From Planctomycetota bacterium (GTDB taxonomy: Bacteria; Planctomycetota; UBA8108; UBA1146), in contig JAPKAM010000013.1 of assembly GCA_028825265.1 (NCBI GenBank), positions 1 through 38,935 of the forward strand: a stretch of 38,935 bases of DNA, written 5' to 3'. Under the pieces are notes generated by a model. That model made no database searches, was not told the DNA's origin, and was given only the letters and a program-made list of their open reading frames with translations. Position numbers and translations under genes: made by a program. Shown in pieces: positions 8,371 through 16,805 of the stretch (positions are counted from its first letter, which is position 1; the number at the start of each line of letters is the position of its first letter).

Positions 8371-8967
8371 CTATCGACCGCGACTGGCCCAGCGAACCAG
8401 TTGCTCGGCGCTCGGTTCTTCCGGATGATCTGCGACCACCTTGCGCACCCGGTCCTGAGCATCGGTCACGTGAAAACCCAGCACCTGCAAGGCTCGAACC
8501 GCATCTGCCGCAGCACCCTCGGGAACCCCCACCGTGGCCGGGGATCCGACGCTCGGCATCAGGTCCTCTTTTTCCAGCGCCCCCCTCAGATCGAGGACGA
8601 TTCGCTGGGCAGTCTTCTTGCCGATGCCCTTCACTTTCTCCAGCGGGGCCGTTTCTCCCTCCAGCACCGAGGTTCGAAGCTGGTCCGGATCGACATGGGA
8701 AAGCAGTGCCAGAGCACTGGCGGGTCCGACTCCTGACACCTGGCAGAGGCGATCGAAAAAATCGCGTTCTTCAGGATGAGAGAAACCAAACATCACCAAT
8801 TGTTCGTCACGGATCCGATGAGAGATGAACAACCTTGCGGTGACTCCATCTTTCAATTTCCGCAGAGTACCCGAGGGAGCACGGAGTCGATGGCCGACTC
8901 CCCCCACTTCGAGCACGGTATGTCCTTCAGCAATTCGGACCACTTCGCCAGTGAGGTATTCGTACAC
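8371..8967 (-). CDS. ruvA: Holliday junction branch-migration protein RuvA
   Basis: 198 aa, the usual length. RuvA tetramers bind the four-way junction and load the RuvB motor. The N-terminal OB-fold (about 1-64) begins MYEYLTGEV and contains GGVGHRL and FISHRIRDEQLVMFGF. Two helix-hairpin-helix motifs follow (FFDRLCQVSGVGPASALALL and VKGIGKKTAQRIVLDL). The C-terminal domain III (about 150-198), with AVRALQVLGF, contacts RuvB. The start codon is GTG, 7 nt after the stop of the TPR/alpha-CTD gene, so the two are probably one transcript. No ruvB or ruvC is next to it. Confidence 0.96.
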   Translation of the reverse strand: MYEYLTGEVVRIAEGHTVLEVGGVGHRLRAPSGTLRKLKDGVTARLFISHRIRDEQLVMFGFSHPEERDFFDRLCQVSGVGPASALALLSHVDPDQLRTSVLEGETAPLEKVKGIGKKTAQRIVLDLRGALEKEDLMPSVGSPATVGVPEGAAADAVRALQVLGFHVTDAQDRVRKVVADHPEEPSAEQLVRWASRGR

Positions 8968-8974
8968 TGCGCCG

Positions 8975-10258
8975 CTAGCCGTTCGCCAGGTTCAATCCGC
9001 GATCGGCCAGTTTCCTCTTGACCTCATTAAGCGATGTCACTCCAAAGTTTTTCTGGCTGACTAACTCGAGTTCGTTGCGTTGCATCAGGTCTGCAATCGT
9101 CTCGATTCCGAGGCGGTCCATGCAACGCTGACTACGGCTCGAGAGTTCCAGCAGGCTGACCGGTTCTCCCAGTAGCGAAGCCGCTTCACCATCGATCGAG
9201 AGCAAGAAGGAATCATCACTGCGAGTGTTTTCGCCGAGGCGAAGCTTCTTCTGGTTCAAGATCTTGCGGATCTCTTGCAGGCTAGTCTCACCGAAGTTCT
9301 TGTAGGAGAGCAACTCCGGTTCGCTCTTGCTGACCAGATCTCCGAGGGTGTGAATTCCCATCTTCTGCAGGCAGTTGCGACTTCTCACCGAGAGTTCGAA
9401 TTCGGTGACCGGAATCTGCAAGACCTGCTGCTTGCGGACGTTGTCTTTTTGCTTGTCTCGATCGTAGTACATCGATTGCGATGCTTCTGCATCCCGCAGA
9501 TAGAGGCGGGCTCGAGCATGATTGGGATTGGAAAGCATCACCATCCTGTAACAGGTAATCGCTTCCTCGAATCGTTCCGCATCTTCATACAGCACGCCGA
9601 GGTTGATCATGGCGTGTGCGTAGAGAGGGGTGCTTCTTTGGCACATCCGATAGGCTTCAATCGCCTTCTCTTCATCTCCGTAGAGGGAGTGCATGTACCC
9701 CAGGCGAAACAGGAACCGAGTCTCATCTGGATTGCCTTCTGCGGCAGTGCTGTAGGACTCGAGTGCCTCCTGATAGTCTCCTTCGTGCTGATGGAGTAAT
9801 CCGTTGAGATAACTAATCCTGGGGTGATCGTCCGGAACCTTCATTTTCGCAAGCAGTTCTCTCGCCTCGTCGATCTTGTCCTCGAGGATCAGCGCTTCAC
9901 AAAGTAGCATCCCGACGCGCGGCTCGCTCTCTTGGCAATTCTTCCAACCCGTATCGAGCACCTTCAGCGCCTTGGAGGATGAACCTTCCTCGAGTAGTAG
10001 TTTGCCGAGCAGGTGCATGCAAAGAACATCAGTCTTGCACCCTTCGAGGGTTTTCCGTGCTTCTTCACGCCGGCCGAGCAGGTCCAGAACCACGCCTCGA
10101 CGGAACGGGTCGCTGACATCATCTAGGATCACCTCGAGTTCATCGATCGCCTCCCGTCGGGAGGTCACTCCTTGTCGCGCCTCGTGGTAGAAATCGACCG
10201 AGGTTTCCCTCGTCAAGACTAGATCACGCAAGGAAATTTCGCTTATCGAATCCACCAA
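8975..10258 (-). CDS. TPR protein with two RNA polymerase alpha-CTD-like domains
   Basis: 427 aa, soluble, no signal peptide. Residues about 50-265 are tetratricopeptide repeats ([60 protein letters not shown]). Two C-terminal domains resemble the RNA polymerase alpha-subunit CTD. CTD1 (about 284-342) contains [19 protein letters not shown] and [14 protein letters not shown]2 (about 366-424) contains [19 protein letters not shown] and [11 protein letters not shown]. Aligned to E. coli alpha, CTD1 keeps the DNA-contact equivalents R265, N268, C269, G296, S299 and E302, but Thr replaces K298. CTD2 keeps R265, C269, G296, S299 and E302 but has Arg for N268. Known fact: alpha-CTD binds UP-element DNA and activators. 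Inference: this protein may bind DNA or RNA polymerase while its TPRs recruit a partner. It has a good promoter and lies upstream of ruvA. Confidence 0.85.
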   Translation of the reverse strand: MVDSISEISLRDLVLTRETSVDFYHEARQGVTSRREAIDELEVILDDVSDPFRRGVVLDLLGRREEARKTLEGCKTDVLCMHLLGKLLLEEGSSSKALKVLDTGWKNCQESEPRVGMLLCEALILEDKIDEARELLAKMKVPDDHPRISYLNGLLHQHEGDYQEALESYSTAAEGNPDETRFLFRLGYMHSLYGDEEKAIEAYRMCQRSTPLYAHAMINLGVLYEDAERFEEAITCYRMVMLSNPNHARARLYLRDAEASQSMYYDRDKQKDNVRKQQVLQIPVTEFELSVRSRNCLQKMGIHTLGDLVSKSEPELLSYKNFGETSLQEIRKILNQKKLRLGENTRSDDSFLLSIDGEAASLLGEPVSLLELSSRSQRCMDRLGIETIADLMQRNELELVSQKNFGVTSLNEVKRKLADRGLNLANG

Positions 10259-10588
10259 TGCCTCCTCGAAGGAAGTCGAGCGTTGAATTCCGTGTTCCCG
10301 GGGCTTCGGAGTGGATCCGATATTGGTCCCCTGGATCTACGGAAGTGAGTCCAGGATCATAAGAAACGTGCAGGAGCGCGTCAATACGATCAGGATTCTC
10401 CTCTCGATCCGGCTCTCCTTGCAGCGCCACCCAATCGAGGGGACCATGGAACCATCAGTTTTCGGCTCCCCTCAGCAGCGGGGAGATCTGGATTGCGGCC
10501 ACCCTTTTGGCCCTATCCTATGGCTACTTCGGGACTTCTGAAAATCCTGGTAGACTCACCAGCGGTAAAAGTAGAAACGAGAGATGAG
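10259..10588. other. Divergent intergenic region (330 bp) between the TPR/alpha-CTD and helicase genes
   Basis: Holds a good minus-strand promoter (10356-10384, described separately). On the plus strand a TATCCT at 10514-10519 lies 15 bp after TTGCGG (10493-10498), a sub-optimal promoter candidate for the helicase gene. In-frame alternative starts for the helicase lie within the last 100 bp, so part of this stretch could be coding. No RNA gene seen. Confidence 0.55.
10356..10384 (-). promoter_or_regulatory. Sigma70-type promoter of the TPR/alpha-CTD-ruvA unit
   Basis: On the minus strand: TTGACG (10384-10379), exactly 17 bp, TATGAT (10361-10356). Each box matches consensus at five of six positions. 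The expected transcription start near 10349 gives a leader of about 90 nt before the start codon at 10258. Confidence 0.72.
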
Positions 10589-12865
10589 ATGAGCCCGGCA
10601 CTCAATCCAGCCCAGCAGAGAGCGGTCTCGGCCCATCGAGGTCCGCTGGCCATCATCGCCGGCCCTGGCAGCGGCAAAACTAGGGTGATGACTCACCGCG
10701 TCACCGACCTGGTCCGCTCGGGAGTGATCCCGGGATCGATCCTGGCGATCACCTTCACCAACAAGGCCGCCGACGTGATGCTACGACGGACCATGAAACT
10801 GCTCGATCCACAGCGTCCATCCGATCTTCCGACCTCCGGTTTCCTCGGTCCATCTTCGCTCAATCTCAACGATGGCACCCCGGTCCTTCGCACCTTTCAC
10901 TCCTTCTGTGCGCGATTACTCAGGCGTCACCTTCACAGAATCGAACCCTATTCTGGCCGATACACCATCTACGACGGTGCCGATCAACAGCAATTGATCG
11001 GAATGATCCTGAAGGAGTTACAACTCGACAAAACTACCTTCCCGCCACGCAGAACTCTCTCACGAATCAGTCACTGGAAGAGTCACATGACCTCGCCGGA
11101 ACAGGCGGGCGAAGAGTCCTCGACCTTTCATGAGCGACAACTGGTGCGCATCTTCGATCGCTACCAGGAGTTGCTGGAAGAGCGAGACGCGGTCGACTTC
11201 GACGATCTGTTGCTTCTAGTGGTTCGATTACTGCAAGAGCATCCCGATGTTCTTGATCAGCTCCGGAATCGGTTTCAGTTCGTCATGATCGACGAGTTCC
11301 AGGACACCAATCGCCCGCAATATCTGATCGCAAAGTTACTGTCAGAACAGCACCGGAATCTGTGTGTCACCGGAGACCCCGATCAATCGATCTACTCGTG
11401 GAGGGGTGCCAGCCCCGACAACTTCCGACGCTTCAAGGAGGATTTTCCAGAGCACACCTTCATCACCCTCGACCAGAACTACCGATCCACTCCACAAATC
11501 TTGGAAGTCGCCGGCCGCCTCGCTGGAACTGAATTTGGCGAGCGTAAACTATTCACCGAGAACGCCGACGGAACCGAGGTTCGGGTCCAGCAGTTGCGCG
11601 ATGAGAGAAGTGAGGCCGCTCGGATTGCCGACCATGTCGAATCCTGGATCGAAGCGGGCTGTCCGGCATCCGAAATCGCCGTGCTGTACCGGGTCAACTC
11701 GCTTTCCAGAACCTTGGAAGAGGAATTCGTTCGTCGCAGGATCGTCTACACCGTGATCGGTGGGATGTCCTTCTACGAGCGTAGGGAGGTCAAGGACATC
11801 CTCGCCTACCTACGGGTCGCACGATCCCCCAAGGATGACGTCGCACTGCATAGAATCGTCAATACCCCTGCGCGTGGCATCGGCAAGGTTAGCGTCGAAC
11901 GGTTTCAAAATGCCGCCAGTGCAGCGGGCAGAAGCCTCGGTGAACATCTGCGAGCCGAAGAGGACTTCTCTTCGATCCGTGGCAAGGCAAGAAAGGGTCT
12001 CGAACAATTCAAAAATGTCATCGAACAGTTGTCGGCCAACCTCGGGACTTCTCTCCCCGATCAGGTAGCACTGGCGATCGAAGCGAGCGGATATCTTTCC
12101 TTCCTCGAGAAATCAGAACCGGAGTCGTGGCAGGAACGAGTCCGAAATCTCGAGGAACTGGTCGCGGCGGCGGCGGAGACGGAAGAAATTCTCGCCAGCG
12201 TTGCTGCCAGCGCAGCGAATGATCCGGAGTTCCAAGAAATCGACCCGCTGTCGCTTTTCCTCGAGCGAATTGCACTGGTCTCCGATGCGGAGATGCGCGA
12301 TGACGAAGATGGTCAGGTTTCATTGATGACATTGCATGGGGCCAAGGGACTCGAATTCGACCGGGTCATCATCGCTGGAGCAGAAGAGACGCTGATTCCC
12401 CATGCTCGACAGGGTGAAGTGGTTCATGTGGAGGAGGAGCGGCGACTTCTCTATGTCGGTGTCACTCGCGCTCGCAAGGAACTTTGCATGACCCACGCCA
12501 GCTGGCGAAGACGCTTTCAAGAGCGGGAACCGAGAATGCCATCTTCTTTCTTCACCGAGTTGGAGGGGACTTCCATCGTTTTCGAACGCAACGAGGTTCC
12601 CGCCTACTCCAGCGGTGGCTGGAGTCAGAACAACTCCGGATATGATCCCGCAGAGGCGGTCGAGGATGAGGACGACGGTCTGCACCAAGGGGCCTGGATC
12701 CGCCATGAGATTCTCGGTCGAGGGGTCATCGTCAAGTCCCAAGGACACGGGGCCTCGAAGCGAATCTCGGTGCGCTTCGAACAGGGAGGTGAGAAGCAAC
12801 TAGTGGTCGCTTATGCTCCTGTAACACCGATCTCGCCCCCCGATGAAGAATGGGAACCATGTTAA
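10589..12865 (+). CDS. pcrA: UvrD/PcrA-type superfamily 1A DNA helicase
   Basis: 758 aa from the ATG at 10589, where the family N-terminus (LNPAQQRAV) begins. Upstream in-frame starts at 10493 and 10520 would add an atypical extension. All SF1A motifs are visible: Walker A AGPGSGKT (24-31), motif Ia ITFTNKAA, motif II DEFQDTN, motif III GDPDQSIYSWRGA, motif IV DQNYRS, motif V MTLHGAKGLEFDRVII and motif VI LLYVGVTRARKEL. The C-terminus has the Tudor-like RNA polymerase-contact domain typical of PcrA/UvrD (IRHEILGRGVIVKSQG...ISVRFEQGG). It unwinds DNA 3' to 5' in excision and mismatch repair and can displace RNA polymerase. UvrD and PcrA cannot be separated by sequence alone. Its last 16 bp overlap the next gene. 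Confidence 0.95.
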   Translation: MSPALNPAQQRAVSAHRGPLAIIAGPGSGKTRVMTHRVTDLVRSGVIPGSILAITFTNKAADVMLRRTMKLLDPQRPSDLPTSGFLGPSSLNLNDGTPVLRTFHSFCARLLRRHLHRIEPYSGRYTIYDGADQQQLIGMILKELQLDKTTFPPRRTLSRISHWKSHMTSPEQAGEESSTFHERQLVRIFDRYQELLEERDAVDFDDLLLLVVRLLQEHPDVLDQLRNRFQFVMIDEFQDTNRPQYLIAKLLSEQHRNLCVTGDPDQSIYSWRGASPDNFRRFKEDFPEHTFITLDQNYRSTPQILEVAGRLAGTEFGERKLFTENADGTEVRVQQLRDERSEAARIADHVESWIEAGCPASEIAVLYRVNSLSRTLEEEFVRRRIVYTVIGGMSFYERREVKDILAYLRVARSPKDDVALHRIVNTPARGIGKVSVERFQNAASAAGRSLGEHLRAEEDFSSIRGKARKGLEQFKNVIEQLSANLGTSLPDQVALAIEASGYLSFLEKSEPESWQERVRNLEELVAAAAETEEILASVAASAANDPEFQEIDPLSLFLERIALVSDAEMRDDEDGQVSLMTLHGAKGLEFDRVIIAGAEETLIPHARQGEVVHVEEERRLLYVGVTRARKELCMTHASWRRRFQEREPRMPSSFFTELEGTSIVFERNEVPAYSSGGWSQNNSGYDPAEAVEDEDDGLHQGAWIRHEILGRGVIVKSQGHGASKRISVRFEQGGEKQLVVAYAPVTPISPPDEEWEPC

Positions 12866-14613
12866 GCCTCCGCTGGAAGACTCGAAGGTCCCTGGTGCAA
12901 TGGCTCGCCATCCTGCTGATGGTTTGCCTGCCCGGCAACCAGCGTGGCGATGCCCATGAACTGGCGGAGGGAATTGGAACCCAAACCACCTTCACCATCC
13001 GTGATGGCCAGGTGACCCTTCTCTTCAATCTGGGGTGGAGCGTTCCGGCAGGGTTTCCGTTGCTGGCGAATCTCGATGCGGATGGCGATGATCGAGTCGA
13101 AGAAGAGGAGTGGCGCCCCTACCTGAAAACTCGAATTGAAACTCTACTGCCGCAACTGCAGTTACAAATCAATGGTCAGCCGATTCAACTCGAACTAGAC
13201 CTGATCGAACAGGCGGGTCTCGAGGGATCGGTACGAGCTCGCCCCTTCGATGCCTACTTCACCCTCCATGGCTCGCTGCCACCACTGTTGTCAGAGAGCA
13301 GCCCGTGGGGTGGCGGCTACTGGATCCACTGGCTGGACAACAGTTTTCGTGAGCAAACTTCGAGTCAGTACTCATGGATCCCGATCGAGGATCATGACAC
13401 CGACCTGTCCTTCTACATCCTGCAACCGGACCCATCGATGTTCGAGGACCAGGGGGCCTTCATTCGGACTCCGGGCCGCAACACCATCCTCTACTTCTAT
13501 CAAGGGTCCACCACCTTTGACCCGTTCACCGATTCCGCTCCCACCGCTGCGCAACTGGCCAGCCTCCCCTCGGCGCGACCGGTCGCAGTCATAGACGAGC
13601 CCGACCTGAATCGACCGAATCTTCAGCAGGAAGCGATCGGCAGGCCGCCGCGAAGATTCCCCACAGAGACCGATTCCAACCCTGGCGAGATGGGTGAGGA
13701 GCAGCAGATCGGCGGCTTGGTCGAGACCATCGTGCTGGGCAAAGCGCCCTTCTGGGAGGTGCTGCTGGCACTGTTGCTGGCGACCATCTATGGAGCCGGC
13801 CATGCCATCGGACCGGGTCATGGCAAGACGATGGTGGCGGCCTATCTGGTCGGCACTCGCGGTCGCATCCGCGATGCGGTGATCCTCGGGATGGTGGTCA
13901 CCTTTGCGCACACCGTCAGCATCTTTCTGCTGGGGCTACTGTTGCTGGGGCTGATCGAGGCCAGCACCGACAAGACCACCTCGGCCACCTTCCAGAACTG
14001 GATCACGACCATCTTTAGTTTCGGATCCGGGGCCTTGCTGGCGATCTTCGGGTTGTTTCTGGCTCAACGTCGCTGGCGAGCCCGTCCGACACACGATCCT
14101 TCGCACGACCATTCACACGATCATTCACACGATCACTCGCACGATCCTTCGCACGATCACTCACACGATCACTCACACGATCACCCACACGATCATTCAC
14201 ACGATCATTCACATCTTCCCGCGGGTTGGGGTCAAGATGGTGAGGTCCGATTCCGCGATCTGGTCACCCTCGGAGTGAGTGGCGGGATCGTTCCCTGTCC
14301 GGCGGGATTCACCATCGTGCTGGTCGCCGCTCACTTCCAGGCGCTGTGGCTGGGACTGATCGTGCTCAGTTTCTTCAGTTTAGGACTGGGATTGATGCTG
14401 ATTGGTATCGGCTGCGTGCTGGTGCTGGGCAAGGAACGCTTACTCGAGCGAGCCGGCGCACCGTTAAAATCACGATTCCTGCAACTGGCACCGGTGGTCT
14501 CGGCACTGCTGGTGAGCCTCATCGGAGTCTGGTTCTGCGTCGATAGTTTGACCCAAGGACGCGAACCGATCGCCCAGATGCTGAGAGCGTTGGCGAGTTA
14601 CCTCGACGGTTAG
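12850..14613 (+). CDS. NicO/RcnA-type nickel-cobalt transporter with periplasmic N-terminal domain and His-rich loop
   Basis: 587 aa. The start could be 12850 or the ATG at 12859; both overlap the end of the helicase gene. A signal peptide or first membrane helix (about 13-33) is followed by a domain of about 250 residues outside the membrane with one EF-hand-like loop (DADGDDRVEEEE, 76-87). The transporter core starts near 300. HAIGPGHGKT (318-327) and HTVSIF (354-359) are the metal-path signatures of the NicO family, and GGIVPCPAGF (478-487) is the second half-motif. Six or more helices are visible. Between the halves lies a loop with 19 histidines (415-455), as in RcnA efflux proteins, where it senses or captures metal. 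Export of nickel or cobalt is likely, though uptake is possible. The tail-to-tail neighbour is pabB; the stop codons overlap. Confidence 0.85.
   Translation: MGTMLSLRWKTRRSLVQWLAILLMVCLPGNQRGDAHELAEGIGTQTTFTIRDGQVTLLFNLGWSVPAGFPLLANLDADGDDRVEEEEWRPYLKTRIETLLPQLQLQINGQPIQLELDLIEQAGLEGSVRARPFDAYFTLHGSLPPLLSESSPWGGGYWIHWLDNSFREQTSSQYSWIPIEDHDTDLSFYILQPDPSMFEDQGAFIRTPGRNTILYFYQGSTTFDPFTDSAPTAAQLASLPSARPVAVIDEPDLNRPNLQQEAIGRPPRRFPTETDSNPGEMGEEQQIGGLVETIVLGKAPFWEVLLALLLATIYGAGHAIGPGHGKTMVAAYLVGTRGRIRDAVILGMVVTFAHTVSIFLLGLLLLGLIEASTDKTTSATFQNWITTIFSFGSGALLAIFGLFLAQRRWRARPTHDPSHDHSHDHSHDHSHDPSHDHSHDHSHDHPHDHSHDHSHLPAGWGQDGEVRFRDLVTLGVSGGIVPCPAGFTIVLVAAHFQALWLGLIVLSFFSLGLGLMLIGIGCVLVLGKERLLERAGAPLKSRFLQLAPVVSALLVSLIGVWFCVDSLTQGREPIAQMLRALASYLDG
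14092..14214 (+). repeat. Coding repeat: His-Asp-His-Ser array
   Basis: A 12-bp-periodic repeat (cacgatcactca and variants) encoding (H-D-H/P-S)n, with 19 histidines in 41 residues. It is the cytoplasmic or periplasmic metal-binding loop of the NicO/RcnA-type transporter. The near-identical copies make it prone to in-frame length changes. Confidence 0.9.
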
Positions 14614-16046
14614 TAGGCGTCCGTAATCCCCAGCGCATCGAACATCGCTCGAGCCTTGTCTATAATTTCTGCACGCTCCGCCTGCGGTTTCGAATCCCAG
14701 GTCACCGCACCGCCGAAGGGGATCAGGGCACGCTCCCCCCGGATCAGAGCGGAGCGAATCGCGATGCTCAGTTCGAGATCTCCCGATGGGGCGAGCCAAC
14801 CGATGGAACCGGTGTAGATGGAACGTGGCCACGGCTCCAGTTGTCGGATCCGCTCCATCGCTGCCAGTTTTGGGGCTCCGGTGATCGATCCACCGGGAAA
14901 AGTGGCGCGTAGAATCTCGCCAGGGCCCGGCTCCCCTCTCAGTTCACCGGTCACGGTCGCCACGGTGTGCATCACCGAGGCATACCTTTCGACCTGCGCC
15001 GGGTGCACCACCTGGACACTTCCCGGCTGACAGATTCGACCCAGGTCGTTTCTTTCCAGGTCGACGATCATCGCCAGTTCCGCTCGTTCCTTCGGATCCG
15101 CCAGTAACGCGGCTGCGGCCTCGCGATCTCCTTGCGGGTCGCAGCCTCTGGCGATGGTCCCCTTGATGGGACGGGTCGAGAGATGAGTCCCCCTTCTGGA
15201 GAGAAACTGCTCGGGCGACGCCGACACCAGCGAGAAGGGATCGCCCTGGATCATCGCTCCGTAAGGGACCGGTTGCGCCTCACGCCAGAGCCGATGCAGA
15301 GTCTGTGCCGCAGGGATCCCATCGATGATCCAACCACGAGCCAGATTGACCTCGTACACCTCACCGAGACCGATCTCTTGGCGAATCGCTGCCACCGCAT
15401 CGAGGTACTGAGGATCGGTCAGGGAAGATTCGATGATTCTCACCCGCTGAGGAGAGATCGGTTCGATGGGAGCCAACGGAGTGCGACAAGACAGACGCCA
15501 CCACTGCCGATCTTGCCACCCGGCTCGGCCTCGATGAATCCACCATCCTTGCTCCGTGATGGCATCGACGAGCACCACCTCATCGTACAACTGCCAGCAC
15601 AGGTCAGGGACCCCCTCCAGCAGGGAGCCGATGGCTCCGGCAGGGGTTTCTCGCGCCGACAATCCGAGGAAGCGATCGGCCGCCTCGTAACCGATCCAGC
15701 CCACCGCACCGCCGAAAAAGGGCAGCCCTGCCAGCGGTGCTGGCGGCTCCTGGGCCCACTGTCGCCACCAGCCATCGAACTGTTCGAGCGGATCCCCGCA
15801 CCCCGTATTGATTTGCCCTTCAGAATCGCGGGCCTGCCACCGATCACGACTCGCCTCAAAGGAGCCGATCGGATCGACCCCAGCGAGATGCCAGCGTCCG
15901 GTTCCGGCCACATCGAGGCCACTCTCGAGCAGGAAACCGGGCTGCCCAGGGGAGATCGCCGCCAACAGCCTCGCCACATCGATGCGGCCCAGCGCCTCGA
16001 TTCGAGGTGGTTGGTCGAATGGATGAGAGCGATTCTCGGAGCTCAT
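14610..16046 (-). CDS. pabB: Aminodeoxychorismate synthase component I (PabB)
   Basis: 478 aa. It aminates chorismate to 4-amino-4-deoxychorismate, the first step to the p-aminobenzoate of folate, with ammonia from a PabA-type glutaminase. The C-terminal chorismate-binding domain is complete: LARGWIIDG, FSLVSASPEQFL, RPIKGTIARG, MIVDLERNDLGRIC, FPGGSITGAPK and FGGAVTWDS. PIKGT carries the lysine typical of PabB, where TrpE has Ala, so PabB is preferred over anthranilate synthase. The start at 16046 (MSSENRSHPF) is preferred over one nine codons upstream because AGGA precedes it. No glutaminase gene is adjacent. Convergent 4-bp overlap with the metal-transporter gene. Confidence 0.9.
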   Translation of the reverse strand: MSSENRSHPFDQPPRIEALGRIDVARLLAAISPGQPGFLLESGLDVAGTGRWHLAGVDPIGSFEASRDRWQARDSEGQINTGCGDPLEQFDGWWRQWAQEPPAPLAGLPFFGGAVGWIGYEAADRFLGLSARETPAGAIGSLLEGVPDLCWQLYDEVVLVDAITEQGWWIHRGRAGWQDRQWWRLSCRTPLAPIEPISPQRVRIIESSLTDPQYLDAVAAIRQEIGLGEVYEVNLARGWIIDGIPAAQTLHRLWREAQPVPYGAMIQGDPFSLVSASPEQFLSRRGTHLSTRPIKGTIARGCDPQGDREAAAALLADPKERAELAMIVDLERNDLGRICQPGSVQVVHPAQVERYASVMHTVATVTGELRGEPGPGEILRATFPGGSITGAPKLAAMERIRQLEPWPRSIYTGSIGWLAPSGDLELSIAIRSALIRGERALIPFGGAVTWDSKPQAERAEIIDKARAMFDALGITDAY

Positions 16047-16349
16047 CGGGCTCGATTCCTGCCGAAATTGCACTGCAGAAAATCGGCCGATCTGCCGAAA
16101 GATGAGTCAGGACCACCAACAGAGGGAGAAATCCTTGTGACTTCGGTGGCGGCACCGCAGACGGAAATCGCCCACCGATCCGCCGAGCGGCTTCGTTTCA
16201 CCAGAATCTCCTGTCCGATGGAGGGTGCACCGGTGCGGATTGACGTCCCCACCGACGGGTGGGAGTGGCAAGGCGGCTCCACGGCCACCTCATTCCGGGC
16301 GGCAAGAGAACGTAATACTTGAACAAGATCTGTACAGAAGAAAGAGAAC

Positions 16350-16604
16350 ATGATGATTCCGAACTCTCCTCTCACCCACTCCGACGAGCGCTCCTTGATG
16401 GTCGTCAGCAACGATGAAGAACACTGCATCCTCTACGATGGAGACGATGTGCCAGCCCTGCTGGAACAGTTGATGACGATGGGAAGCGATGCCCCCACGA
16501 CCCTCGACGGCGCCGCTCATCTCGATGAAGAAGAACTGACCCAAGACCACTTCCGGGCCATCGTGAGGGAACTGATCAGCCGTCGCCACGGGATTCTGAG
16601 ATAA
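16350..16604 (+). CDS. Small acidic protein of unknown function
   Basis: 84 aa. A purine-rich AAGAAAGAG lies just before tandem ATG codons (16350, 16353). Codon choice is GC-ending like that of neighbouring genes. The protein is acidic (SNDEEHCILYDGDDVPALLE, LDEEELTQDHF) with a basic tail ISRRHGILR, no signal peptide and no recognised domain. It is divergent from pabB and upstream of the XerC-type gene. Confidence 0.55.
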   Translation: MMIPNSPLTHSDERSLMVVSNDEEHCILYDGDDVPALLEQLMTMGSDAPTTLDGAAHLDEEELTQDHFRAIVRELISRRHGILR

Positions 16605-16652
16605 GCGACTCCCGCTCCTCCACGGCTTCGACTCCCTCCACTTTTCCAGTGT

Positions 16653-16692
16653 TTTTCCACAACCTCTTCTCCCCCAGCTGGACTTATCCACC
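16653..16692 (+). promoter_or_regulatory. Two DnaA-box-like 9-mers upstream of xerC
   Basis: TTTTCCACA (16653-16661) and TTATCCACC (16684-16692) each match the DnaA box TTATNCACA at eight of nine positions and point the same way. A T-rich patch (16708-16713) and a T8 run (16739-16746) follow. Two boxes do not make an origin; they may be chance or a regulatory cluster. Confidence 0.28.
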
Positions 16693-16805
16693 GGGGGTAC
16701 GAGGTCCTTTTTAATTCTGGGCCAGATCCACTTCACATTTTTTTTCGGCCTTCGTAGGATCCACCCAGGGGAAACGCCGCCCCTTGGAATGAGGGTAAGT
16801 TCTCG

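Noticed and set aside
15132-16322. 396-codon plus-strand open frame opposite pabB
   Set aside because: Composition and content are those of a complement of pabB; no recognisable domain.
16605-16805. Replication origin
   Set aside because: Only two imperfect DnaA boxes, no AT-rich unwinding element, and no dnaA, dnaN or gidA neighbours.
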